From Gracilimonas mengyeensis (GTDB lineage: Bacteria; Bacteroidota; Rhodothermia; Balneolales; Balneolaceae), in NCBI RefSeq assembly GCF_900182705.1, contig NZ_FXTP01000002.1, forward strand, positions 62,001 to 126,000: a DNA stretch of 64,000 bases, written 5' to 3'. The notes under the pieces are model-generated. The model had not been told where the DNA came from, made no database searches, and worked only from the letters and a program-made list of their open reading frames with translations. Positions within the stretch are counted from its first letter, which is position 1. Each line of letters starts with the position of its first letter. Made by a program: the position numbers and the translations under genes. Of this stretch, positions 55,732-63,450 are shown in pieces.

Positions 55732-55923
55732 CTGGTTATTTTTTACTAGTATAAATAACCAGCCAGCCACAGAAAGGCTACACGTGAGTTCAGAGCATTA
55801 GACTCTATATCTCGAATAAGCCCCTGTGGCTGTACTATATTACCGAAATCTTAATAGCATGCCAGTCCTTGCTGGGAAAACTTCTAGCAAAAAGACTACT
55901 AATAGAATTAGTTGCGGTAATAT
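55732..55923 (+). ncRNA. Predicted bridge RNA of the IS110 element (target loop and donor loop readable)
   Basis: Three hairpins in order. (1) CTGGTTATTT/AAATAACCAG, 55732-55762. (2) CAGCCACAG/CTGTGGCTG, 55764-55832, whose loop holds ACGTGAGTTC (55782-55791), identical to the left target 55687-55696, and TATCTCGAA (55808-55816), the reverse complement of the right target 57011-57019. An AGAG/CTCT hairpin separates them. (3) ATATTACCG/CGGTAATAT, 55837-55923, whose loop holds ATAGCAT (55854-55860), identical to the IS right end 57005-57011, and CTAATAGAA (55899-55907), the reverse complement of the IS left end 55694-55702. This matches the known order of 5' stem-loop, target loop and donor loop. 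Confidence 0.88.
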
Positions 55924-55964
55924 GATGCTGGTTTAACTACCTAAATTTAAAATCCTATCTTTTT

Positions 55965-56990
55965 ATGGAATCTTCAACTTTTGCTGATTCAGTCAATCAC
56001 TTTGTAGGCATTGATGTATCTAAAGGGTGGCTGGATTGTTATTTACGACCGCTGGAACAATACATACGAGTGAATAATGATTCCCAGGGGTTTAAACAAC
56101 TTGCCGAATGGCTGGACAGGCACGGGGCTGATCGCTCCACAACAATTCTTTGCATGGAAAACACCGGAATTTATGATGATCGTCTGTTGGGATTCCTGCA
56201 AACGGCAGGATGGAACTGTGCTGTTGAGAAAACCACGGTATTAGACAAGGTGACCCCGGAGCATCATCGCAAGGACGATGCCTATGATGCGGCAAAATTA
56301 GCGGAATATGCTGATCGCTATATCGACCATCTGCATCTGTACCGTCCCACACCACAGGCTGTAGAGTGCTTGCGACAGCTGGTTGCCGAGCGGCGGCGGT
56401 TGGTACGCCAACGTGCAGCTGTAAAGACCAAGCAGACCCAATCCACCCACCTTTTGACGGTCAGCGAACAAGTTCGCCGTAGCTGGCAGGCCCAACAGCA
56501 GTGCTATGATGAGCAAATCACCGCCATTGAGCAACGTATCAAAGATCTGATTGCCTCTCACCCGCAAATGAGCTCCTATGACCAGTTATTACAAAGTGTT
56601 CCAGGCGTGGGAGAAGTAACCAGCTGGTTATGGCTGATTCTGTTCTATGGCCAACAAACCCTGGATGCCAAACAGATTGCCTCCCGATTCGGGTTTGCTC
56701 CCCATTCAAAAACCTCCGGCAGTTCGATACAAGGTCAAACCCGCTCCTCGGGGCACGGAGCCTCCCAAATGAGGCAATGCATGACGTTAGCTGCTCGTTC
56801 GGCCAGCACACATTACAAAAAGTTCAGAGACTACAAACAAATCAAACAACGTGAAGGAAAAAACTGGCCCATTGTGCGAAATAATATTATCAATAAACTG
56901 ATCAAAATTATGTGTGCAATTTGGAACAGCGGCTGCCAATACCAAGTGAATCACACCTCTCGGTTTGATCAACAGAAAAATGCCGCATAA
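55965..56990 (+). CDS. IS110-family DEDD transposase (bridge-RNA-guided recombinase)
   Basis: 341 residues. The RuvC-like N-terminal domain carries Asp17 (GIDVSKG), Glu65 (CMENTG) and the Asp105/Asp108 pair (KDDAYDAAKLAEY), the DEDD set. A coiled-coil-like linker (about 140-200) leads to the Transposase_20 domain, with VPGVGEVTSW near residue 210 and the GQTRSSGHGAS segment holding candidate catalytic Ser261 or Ser262. The gene is not frameshifted. The guide RNA is encoded just upstream, as in the IS110 group proper (IS1111 types place it downstream). Confidence 0.95.
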   Translation: MESSTFADSVNHFVGIDVSKGWLDCYLRPLEQYIRVNNDSQGFKQLAEWLDRHGADRSTTILCMENTGIYDDRLLGFLQTAGWNCAVEKTTVLDKVTPEHHRKDDAYDAAKLAEYADRYIDHLHLYRPTPQAVECLRQLVAERRRLVRQRAAVKTKQTQSTHLLTVSEQVRRSWQAQQQCYDEQITAIEQRIKDLIASHPQMSSYDQLLQSVPGVGEVTSWLWLILFYGQQTLDAKQIASRFGFAPHSKTSGSSIQGQTRSSGHGASQMRQCMTLAARSASTHYKKFRDYKQIKQREGKNWPIVRNNIINKLIKIMCAIWNSGCQYQVNHTSRFDQQKNAA

Positions 56991-57013
56991 TACTTGAAAA
57001 AGTCATAGCATTC

Positions 57014-57187
57014 GAGATAAGAATGACACGAAAATAGGCCCGTCATCCCGGTCAAGATGTAGCGCAGCGAAACCGCAGAACCGGATCTTCCGGACATGGC
57101 GAGATACTCACCATTACCTCGTTGTTGCCCAATTGCGGGCAAAATTAACACCTTAAAATAACGGGTTTTATACTGAACTCACGTTAA
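57014..57187. repeat. Right part of the MITE-like element split by the IS
   Basis: GAGATAAGAATGACACGAAA and the following ATAGGCCCGTCATCCCGG match the reverse complement of the right end of the copy at 16059-16335. The far end at 57122-57187, in reverse complement, matches that copy's left end over about 60 bases, including TATAAAACCCG and GTTAATTTTGCCC. Confidence 0.8.
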
Positions 57188-57191
57188 ATAG

Positions 57192-57225
57192 AAAAGGCGT
57201 GACCGAAATTTTCGGCCGCGCCTTT
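57192..57225 (-). terminator. Rho-independent terminator of TonB gene 1
   Basis: AAAAGGCG...CCGAAA pairs with TTTTCGG...CGCCTTTT (one wobble, one bulge), followed on the minus strand by a short T-rich stretch. Confidence 0.75.
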
Positions 57226-57250
57226 TTGGTTTGAGTAGTGTTTGAATTGT

Positions 57251-57907
57251 TTAGTTATCTAACCGGAAGTTAATTGAGAGTGAATACTGTACTCTAACCG
57301 GTCGCCCCCGTTGCATGCCTGGCTCAAATTCAGCCTGTCTAACGGCTTTAAGGGCTTCTTCATCACATCCGCCGCCAATACCACGAACTACGCGGGGGTT
57401 TTCAACTTCTCCTTCTTCATTTACAATAAACTGAACGGTAACGCGGCCTTCTATACCAGCGCGGCGTGCCATTTCAGGGTATTTTACGTTTGATTGTAAT
57501 TCAGCCATTCCGCCTTTCAACTTCGGCATCTGTTCTACAACCACGAAGAAATCCTCTTCTTCGTCTGCTTCGTCGTCAGGGGGAGGTGGGAGGTCCATCT
57601 TTTGATTCATATTCAACTCTGCATCGAGATCAATAACCTCATCCTCAATGACTTCATCATTTGGTACCTCAACCGGAACCGGGGGACGTGGGGGTGGAGG
57701 TGGAGTTTCAACCTGTTTGGTTTGTACCACTTCTTCCATTTCCACTACTTCCTGTTCATCCAACTCAACGGCTTTGGGTGGTTCATCTTCTATATTCACT
57801 TTTACAACGACAATCATGATCAGCAGGGCAAGAATGATACCTGCTTCAAGAAGTACCGTGTAAGAGCGCCGTAAATCTGCTTTGGGAGATTTTCTCTTAT
57901 TCTTCAT
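57251..57907 (-). CDS. TonB energy-transducer protein (copy 1)
   Basis: 218 residues from ATG 57907, with GAGGAG nine bases upstream. The frame could open at a TTG two codons earlier. One N-terminal membrane helix (LLEAGIILALLIMIVVV), a long Pro- and Glu-rich periplasmic linker (TPPPPPRPPVPVEVPND), then the TonB C-terminal domain (about 135-218: MPKLKGGMAELQSNVKYPEMARRAGIEGRVTVQFIVNEEGEV, RGIGGGCDEEALKAV). It transmits proton-motive force to TonB-dependent receptors. It is highly similar to the next gene. No exbB or exbD is in this window. Confidence 0.95.
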   Translation of the reverse strand: MKNKRKSPKADLRRSYTVLLEAGIILALLIMIVVVKVNIEDEPPKAVELDEQEVVEMEEVVQTKQVETPPPPPRPPVPVEVPNDEVIEDEVIDLDAELNMNQKMDLPPPPDDEADEEEDFFVVVEQMPKLKGGMAELQSNVKYPEMARRAGIEGRVTVQFIVNEEGEVENPRVVRGIGGGCDEEALKAVRQAEFEPGMQRGRPVRVQYSLSINFRLDN

Positions 57908-58170
57908 ATTCAAACACTCCTCTGTTTAATTAAGATTAAATTCAGTGCATGAAGCGTGATAGCACTGTCGACCCTTTATTTACTCTCTAAACTAAAGTAA
58001 TATCAGGTTTGTACCTACTTAATACTCCAACAAAAATAATGCTGGAAGCGTTTTTCTGTAACATAATAGGGTTTTAACGGCTTCTCAAGTGAATTATTCC
58101 ATTGGGTTTTAGTCACAGAACAGACAGCAGAAGGAAAGGCAGCGGAAGGGGAAAATTGGGTGAATAAAAA
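57908..58170. other. Gap between TonB genes 1 and 2
   Basis: With the adjoining terminator this gap is about 310 bases. It should hold the promoter of TonB gene 1. The GTTTGTACC-like run and TTACTCTCTAAAC are unremarkable. I see no operator of the xylan-regulon type and no gene. Confidence 0.4.
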
Positions 58171-58195
58171 AAGGCGTGACCAATGGCCACGCCTT
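58171..58195 (-). terminator. Rho-independent terminator of TonB gene 2
   Basis: AAGGCGTG at 58171-58178 pairs perfectly with CACGCCTT at 58188-58195. The minus strand then enters a T run. The stem word GGCGTG is shared with the terminator of TonB gene 1. Confidence 0.88.
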
Positions 58196-58219
58196 CAAAA
58201 TTACTACTTCGTAGATGAA

Positions 58220-58873
58220 TTAGTTTTCCAGACGGAAGTTGATGGATAGTGCATACTGTACACGAACGGGACGTCCGCGCTGCATACCTGGCTCAAATTC
58301 AGCTTGTTTAACAGCTTTGAGCGCTTCTTCATCACAACCACCGCCAATACCACGAACTACACGGGCATTTTCAACATTGCCCTGTTCGTTTACGATGAAC
58401 TGAACTGTAACACGGCCTTCAATACCAGCGCGTCGTGCCATTTCAGGATAGCTAACACTTCCCTGAAGTTTAGCCATTCCGCCAATAAGCTTAGGCATCT
58501 GTTCTACTACCACAAAGAAGTCCTCTTCTTCCTCTTCTTCAGGAGGAGGGGGTGGCAGATCCATTTGTTGGTTCATATCCAGTTCAGCATCTAAGTCAAT
58601 GATTTCATCTTCAATGATTTCATCATTAGGAACTTCCACAGGAACTGGAGGTCGTGGAGGTGGAGGAGGTGTCTCAATTTGCTTGGTCTGGACTACTTCT
58701 TCCATCTCTACTACTTCCTGCTCATCAAGTTCTACAACCTGAGGGGGTTCGTCTTCTATATTTACTTTAACAGCGAGGATCATCACCAGAAGTGCAAGAA
58801 TCAAGCCTGCCTCTAAATAGACAGTATATGATTTCTTGAGATCCGCTTTAGGGGATTTTCTTTCATTTATCAT
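58220..58873 (-). CDS. TonB energy-transducer protein (copy 2)
   Basis: 217 residues starting at ATG 58873, with the same layout as copy 1: NERKSPKADLKKSYTVYLEAG, one membrane helix, VEMEEVVQTKQIETPPPPPRPP, DLDAELDMNQQMDLPPPPPEE, then the C-terminal domain VSYPEMARRAGIEGRVTVQF. Most positions are identical to the gene at 57251, so this is a recent tandem duplication. The linkers differ in length and acidity, which may alter reach across the periplasm. Together with the third copy it gives three transducers next to each other. Confidence 0.95.
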   Translation of the reverse strand: MINERKSPKADLKKSYTVYLEAGLILALLVMILAVKVNIEDEPPQVVELDEQEVVEMEEVVQTKQIETPPPPPRPPVPVEVPNDEIIEDEIIDLDAELDMNQQMDLPPPPPEEEEEEDFFVVVEQMPKLIGGMAKLQGSVSYPEMARRAGIEGRVTVQFIVNEQGNVENARVVRGIGGGCDEEALKAVKQAEFEPGMQRGRPVRVQYALSINFRLEN

Positions 58874-58999
58874 AATTCAAATACGACATTATTTATGGAT
58901 AACTAACAAGGAAAAAAGAACGGTAATTTATCGTTTGTGTGCAAGTCCATATCCATACTTTTTAACTATTGAAACAATAGAATGCTCTAACAGGGTCTC

Positions 59000-59656
59000 T
59001 CAGCCGCGTAAAAGAATGAATTGAACGGTTTCTTTGATTTTGAATTGAGCCGGTTTGCCAGCCTTTTTACCGGGTTTATAGCGTTGCATTTTGATGGCTT
59101 TAAGTACCGCACGGTCACATCCGCCGCCTATCCCGCGTGTAATAACTGGTTCCAGTACCCGGCCATTTTCATCCACGGTAAATTCTACTTCAACGATGCC
59201 CTCGATGCCTGCTGCTTTGGCCCATTCGGGGTAAGGGATACTCTTTCTGAAGGCTTCTTCGCCGCCTACCATCTGGGGCAGTAACTCAATTTTACTGAGC
59301 TTGTCGTAATCCACTTCAATCTCAATTTCCCGGGCAAGTTTTGGGATTTCAATGTTGCTTTGCCGGGTTACTTCCGGAAAATATAGTTCCGGTATCTCAA
59401 GTGGGCGGTCGTCGGGCAGTGTAATAGGAACTTCAGGTGCAAGAGGTGGTTTGGGAAGAGTCTTTTGTACAGCAATGGTGGAGGGCAGCACTAAGGCCGC
59501 TTCATCACTTTCACCGTAAACAACGGGCGCTGAGTATCGTTCTGGTAAGTGAACATTGGTCACACCAATCAAAAAAAGAAGCGTTAGTATAACGCCTGTT
59601 TCCACCCTGATAGCATATGGCCAAGCATAATCGGTAATTTTATTTCTTTTGCGCAT
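59000..59656 (-). CDS. TonB-like energy-transducer protein (copy 3, diverged)
   Basis: 218 residues from ATG 59656. The open frame extends to 59725 but only MRKRNKITDYAWPYAIRVETG gives a membrane-helix start. The C-terminal domain (SIPYPEWAKAAGIEGIVEVEFTVDENGRV, RGIGGGCDRAVLKAIKMQRYKPG) is TonB, but the linker is shorter and lacks the poly-Pro run of copies 1 and 2. It is followed by a short tail, QFILLRG. It is 126 bases upstream of copy 2 in transcription order. Confidence 0.9.
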   Translation of the reverse strand: MRKRNKITDYAWPYAIRVETGVILTLLFLIGVTNVHLPERYSAPVVYGESDEAALVLPSTIAVQKTLPKPPLAPEVPITLPDDRPLEIPELYFPEVTRQSNIEIPKLAREIEIEVDYDKLSKIELLPQMVGGEEAFRKSIPYPEWAKAAGIEGIVEVEFTVDENGRVLEPVITRGIGGGCDRAVLKAIKMQRYKPGKKAGKPAQFKIKETVQFILLRG

Positions 59657-59755
59657 GGTATTTGCCCTGATGATTGACAAAGCCTCTATTAAAATAATAA
59701 AAAAGAACCTTTGGTGGGCAGGCAAAAAAGAAAAGTAGCTGGAAAAAGCTTAGGA

Positions 59756-60163
59756 TTACTTCTTTTGGTTGTTCCTAAACCAGGGAAATTGCCGCTCAAG
59801 AAGATAAAGTATACCGATGGCAACGAAGGTGCCGGCCAGGTCGGCTGCAAGATCCATTAACTCAAAAGAACGGTTGGTTGGTAAAAAATGCTGCAGTATT
59901 TCTACCGATAATCCAAAAATGGTTCCCCAAATCAGTACAGGGTAAAGCTTTAGGTGTCCCCTGAAAAAACGTACAATGCCATACAGGAAGCTCCATGCTC
60001 CGAACATGAGAAAATGAATGACTTTATCATACCCTAAAAAAGAGCGGGGCATATGGCGATCTACCGGAAACAACGTGCCAAAGAGAATAAGCAAGGTGGA
60101 GGCTGTCAACAGAAACAGGTAGAGCCTGGCCGAGCGGAAAGAAAATTTTGGTTGTTTCTTCAT
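59756..60163 (-). CDS. VanZ-like membrane protein
   Basis: 135 residues with four hydrophobic helices. YDKVIHFLMFGAWSFLYG and SVEILQHFLPTNRSFELMDLAADLAGTFVAI are the VanZ-family signatures. In enterococci VanZ gives teicoplanin resistance, but most chromosomal members have no known role. It lies 7 bases after the hydrate-repair gene and is probably co-transcribed with it. Confidence 0.9.
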   Translation of the reverse strand: MKKQPKFSFRSARLYLFLLTASTLLILFGTLFPVDRHMPRSFLGYDKVIHFLMFGAWSFLYGIVRFFRGHLKLYPVLIWGTIFGLSVEILQHFLPTNRSFELMDLAADLAGTFVAIGILYLLERQFPWFRNNQKK

Positions 60164-60170
60164 TTAAAAA

Positions 60171-61673
60171 TCAGATGATATCAAGCGGCTCAAGTTGGCC
60201 CGTAGGTTTATCGCTTTCCATGGTTTTTTGATGCCCGTCCAAAAGTGCATGAAAACATGCAAGCTCCGAAGCTTCATATTTCAGCCAGAAAGCCCCGGTT
60301 TTACCGGCTAACACGTCCCCGAAACCGGCGCGGGAAAAGATACGGGTATCATATCCTGTCATATATGGCGTCTCCTTAGTTGTTGCTACAATAGATGGCA
60401 TCCCTTTTGACAATATGGTATAGTCTTCTTGTTGAGCGAGCTTTGATGCAATTTGAAAGCGCTCAAAGTCGTCATTTACCTCCTGTTTCGCAATGCCTTT
60501 TAGTTCGCCAGGGTGCGGGGTCAAAATCCAGTGCGCTTCTTCCGGTTTCTCCCAGTTCTCCCATTGTGAAAGGGCAAACAATGCATCGGCATCAATAACT
60601 GCATCGCCGCCAAATTGTTGCAGTATTTTTTGGGTGAAGTGGATAGTTTCTTTTTGGCGTCCCAGCCCCGGACCAATAAGCAGTTTGCCTGGTTTCCCTT
60701 GCAGGATGTCCAAAACTGATTCCACATGTGATTCCTTAAAGTACATATCATCTCTACTGCCTACCGGCTTCTTGATGATTTGTATCAACTGCTTCTCGTA
60801 AATTTCCAGCAATCCTTTTGGGGTGATAAGCACCACAGCTCCCAATCCGGCCGACCACGCACTTTTGGCTGCCAATATCCCTGCTCCGGTCAATCCCTCC
60901 GAGCCGGCTACGATATACAGCACCCCGCCATCATACTTGTGTTTTTTTGTTTGGGTTGATGGTGAATTGGCTTCAACCCAGGGCTCATCAATTAAATAAG
61001 CCGTTGGTTTCTTGTATTTATTGGGGAAAGAAAGTTCGCATAGGATAACCTCGCCAGCTGTATCAAATCCTTCATTTAAATAGAAACCGGTTTTCAAAGC
61101 GCCAAAACTCAAGGTGAAATCAGCTTGAACCACCGTTCCCAGAATACGGCCGGAATCGGCATGGAGGCCGGTGGGTACGTCCAATGCAAAAGTTGGAATA
61201 TCCTGCTTGTTCAGCCATTCGATAGCATCCGAGTAAGGTGCTCGGACATCAGAATTCAGCCCAGTGCCTAACATGCCATCTACTACAAAATCATATTCCG
61301 TTTTATTCAGGGTGAAATCATCCCAATCCAAAATCTCAATTTCAACGTCCAGCTTTTGTAGTAGCTTCAGGTTCTTGCCAGCATCGGCACTTAAATCATC
61401 CCGTCTGGATAGAAAACAAACCGTGATATCGTAATCTTGCTGTGAAAGCAGCCGTGCAATCACCAGGGCATCGCCTCCGTTGTTGCCTTTCCCGCAAAAA
61501 AACAGTCCGTGCGAGCTGTTGGGAATTTCTGACAGGATAAAATCTGCTGCACGCGTACCAGCGATTTCCATTAAGGTGAAACCGTCAATCCCAAACTCGT
61601 TGATGGTCTGCTTATCCATAAACCGGGATTGTTCGGCAGTGCATAAGTAATATTGATGCGGGATGTTGAGCAT
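60171..61673 (-). CDS. nnr: Bifunctional NAD(P)H-hydrate epimerase / ADP-dependent dehydratase
   Basis: 500 residues. The N-terminal YjeF epimerase domain (about 1-215) has KGNNGGDALVIARLL and VDGMLGTGL. The C-terminal ribokinase-like dehydratase (about 225-500) has GPGLGR, WILTPHPGELKGI and GFGDVLAGKTGA with the catalytic Asp. It repairs damaged, hydrated NAD(P)H using ADP. Length and domain order are normal. The VanZ-like gene follows at 7 bases. Confidence 0.95.
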   Translation of the reverse strand: MLNIPHQYYLCTAEQSRFMDKQTINEFGIDGFTLMEIAGTRAADFILSEIPNSSHGLFFCGKGNNGGDALVIARLLSQQDYDITVCFLSRRDDLSADAGKNLKLLQKLDVEIEILDWDDFTLNKTEYDFVVDGMLGTGLNSDVRAPYSDAIEWLNKQDIPTFALDVPTGLHADSGRILGTVVQADFTLSFGALKTGFYLNEGFDTAGEVILCELSFPNKYKKPTAYLIDEPWVEANSPSTQTKKHKYDGGVLYIVAGSEGLTGAGILAAKSAWSAGLGAVVLITPKGLLEIYEKQLIQIIKKPVGSRDDMYFKESHVESVLDILQGKPGKLLIGPGLGRQKETIHFTQKILQQFGGDAVIDADALFALSQWENWEKPEEAHWILTPHPGELKGIAKQEVNDDFERFQIASKLAQQEDYTILSKGMPSIVATTKETPYMTGYDTRIFSRAGFGDVLAGKTGAFWLKYEASELACFHALLDGHQKTMESDKPTGQLEPLDII

Positions 61674-61983
61674 AAAATGTGATATAAATCTCTAAAGAAT
61701 TATTTAAGCAAGAAAAAGTCTCTCCTTGAGGAGAGTACGGCTTTAGCCGGGAGAGGTGTTGGTGCCAAGGGCTTTTTCTTCCAATTTAAAACCATATTTA
61801 TCCTTGGCACGAACACCCTCCGCCCGTTTTGACAAGTCAAAACCAGGGCACCTCCCTCAAGGGAGGACTCCTCTAAAATCCGGTAAAAATACATGCAATC
61901 AATTAACCAGATGCATGCAAAAATTGTTTTGCAATTTCATTTACCTTCGCGCTCTTTGCGTCCTTAGCGGTTTATTAAGTTTA
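61674..61983. repeat. Gap between nnr and proS filled with hairpin-rich repeats
   Basis: Perfect hairpins CTCTCC-TTGA-GGAGAG (61720-61735), CGGC-TTTA-GCCG (61738-61749), GTTTTGAC-AA-GTCAAAAC (61826-61843) and CCTCCC-TCAA-GGGAGG (61851-61866) flank a longer inverted repeat, GAGGTGTTGGTGCCAAGG (61753-61770) with CCTTGGCACGAACACCCTC (61802-61820). CTTTGCGTCCTTAGCGGTTT near 61952-61971 is a member of another repeat family. No gene. Confidence 0.75.
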
Positions 61984-63450
61984 TTAATAAGACCGGGCAA
62001 ACAGTACTTTTTGCTTCGAGGGTTTTCTGGTGACCATGCATTCGCCTTCCTCTCCATCTTCCAGTGGAATGAGGCGAATAGTGGCTTTGGTTTCTTCTTT
62101 GATTTTCTCTTCGGTTTCCGCTGTGCCGTCCCAGTGGGCCCATACAAAACCGCCTTTGTCTTCAATCACTTCCTTGAATTCATCGTAAGAATCCACTTCG
62201 GAAGTCATCTCCTCGCGGCGTTTTTTGGCCTTTTCAAATAATTCGTTTTGAATATCATCCAGCAGTTTGTGTACGCGCTCGCCCAGGCCTTCGCGGCTTT
62301 CTATGTTTTTCTCAAGGATATCGCGGCGGGCCAGTTCCACATTGTTGTTTTCCAGGTCACGGGGTCCTACGGCAATACGCAGAGGAATGCCGGCCGCTTC
62401 GTGCTCGGCAAACTTGTACCCGGGATTCTGGTTGTCGCGGTCGTCTACTTTGATGCGTACGCCCAGTTCTGTGAGTTCTTCATAAATGCCGTCGGCGTAT
62501 TCCAGTACGGCTTCGCGCTGTTCATCGCTGCGATAAATAGGTACAATCACCACTTGCGTAGGTGCCAGTTTTGGAGGAAGTACCAGTCCCTGGTCGTCGG
62601 AATGGGTCATAATCAACCCGCCAATAAGTCGGGTGGATACGCCCCAGCTGGTAGCCCATACCAGTTTGTGCTCGCCGTCTTTATCCTGGAATTTTACATC
62701 AAAAGCTTTGGCAAAATTCTGTCCCAGGAAGTGGGAGGTGCCGGCCTGGAGGGCTTTGCCATCCTGCATCAGGGCTTCAATACAATAGGTTTCCACGGCA
62801 CCGGCAAAACGTTCGCTTTCCGTTTTCACGCCTTTCAGCACGGGCATGGCCATGAATTCTTCCGCGAAAGTGGCATATACGTCCAGCATCTGCCGGGTTT
62901 CTTCAACCGCTTCCTCTTTGGTGGCGTGGGCGGTATGACCTTCCTGCCACAGGAATTCCATGGTGCGAAGGAACAGGCGGGTGCGCATTTCCCAGCGAAC
63001 CACATTTGCCCACTGATTCACCAGAATGGGCAGATCACGGTAGGATTGAATCCAGCTACGATACGTGTCCCAAATAATGGTCTCGGAAGTAGGGCGTACA
63101 ATCAGCTCTTCTTCCAGCTTGGATTCGGGATCTACTTCCACGCCGCCGTCCACACTTTTGAGTCGGCTGTGGGTTACGACGGCACATTCTTTGGCAAAGC
63201 CCTCCACGTGCTGGGCTTCTTTGGAAAGAAAGGATTTGGGAATAAACAGCGGGAAGTAGGCATTTTCATGGCCGGTATCCTTGAACATCTGATCGAGGGC
63301 GCCTTTCATGTTTTCCCACAGCGCCATACCGTTCGGTCGAATGACCATGCTTCCGCGCACGGGCGAGTGCTCGGCGAGTTTGGCTTCGCGGACCACGTCC
63401 AGATACCATTGTGAATAATCTTTTTCCTGAGAAGTAATGTTTTTAGCCAT
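61984..63450 (-). CDS. proS: Prolyl-tRNA synthetase (short, archaeal/eukaryal-type)
   Basis: 488 residues, the compact class II form without the bacterial editing insert. It begins [37 protein letters not shown]. Motif 2 is around [25 protein letters not shown], and the anticodon-binding domain carries [25 protein letters not shown]-terminal extension ([30 protein letters not shown]) and final Tyr are typical of this type. It charges tRNA-Pro. A hairpin-rich stretch separates it from nnr. Confidence 0.97.
   Translation of the reverse strand: MAKNITSQEKDYSQWYLDVVREAKLAEHSPVRGSMVIRPNGMALWENMKGALDQMFKDTGHENAYFPLFIPKSFLSKEAQHVEGFAKECAVVTHSRLKSVDGGVEVDPESKLEEELIVRPTSETIIWDTYRSWIQSYRDLPILVNQWANVVRWEMRTRLFLRTMEFLWQEGHTAHATKEEAVEETRQMLDVYATFAEEFMAMPVLKGVKTESERFAGAVETYCIEALMQDGKALQAGTSHFLGQNFAKAFDVKFQDKDGEHKLVWATSWGVSTRLIGGLIMTHSDDQGLVLPPKLAPTQVVIVPIYRSDEQREAVLEYADGIYEELTELGVRIKVDDRDNQNPGYKFAEHEAAGIPLRIAVGPRDLENNNVELARRDILEKNIESREGLGERVHKLLDDIQNELFEKAKKRREEMTSEVDSYDEFKEVIEDKGGFVWAHWDGTAETEEKIKEETKATIRLIPLEDGEEGECMVTRKPSKQKVLFARSY

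Larger units (their letters stand above)
55694..57013 (+). mobile_element. IS110-family insertion sequence, apparently intact, about 1.32 kb
   Basis: The element is bounded by TTC at 55694-55696 and TTC at 57011-57013. Deleting one copy of the interval restores a continuous target, AACGTGAG-TTC-GAGATAAG, that exists elsewhere in the window. There are no terminal inverted repeats, which is usual for IS110. It contains a 5' non-coding region of about 270 bases with three hairpins (bridge RNA) and one DEDD transposase gene on the plus strand. Everything needed appears intact. Confidence 0.9.

Noticed and set aside
56539-56811. Second small gene within the IS on the minus strand
   Set aside because: It is antisense to the transposase, and IS110 elements carry a single gene.
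62248-63414. 388-codon open frame opposite proS
   Set aside because: It is antisense to the well supported prolyl-tRNA synthetase, and its composition (many Phe, Gly and His) is that of a shadow frame.
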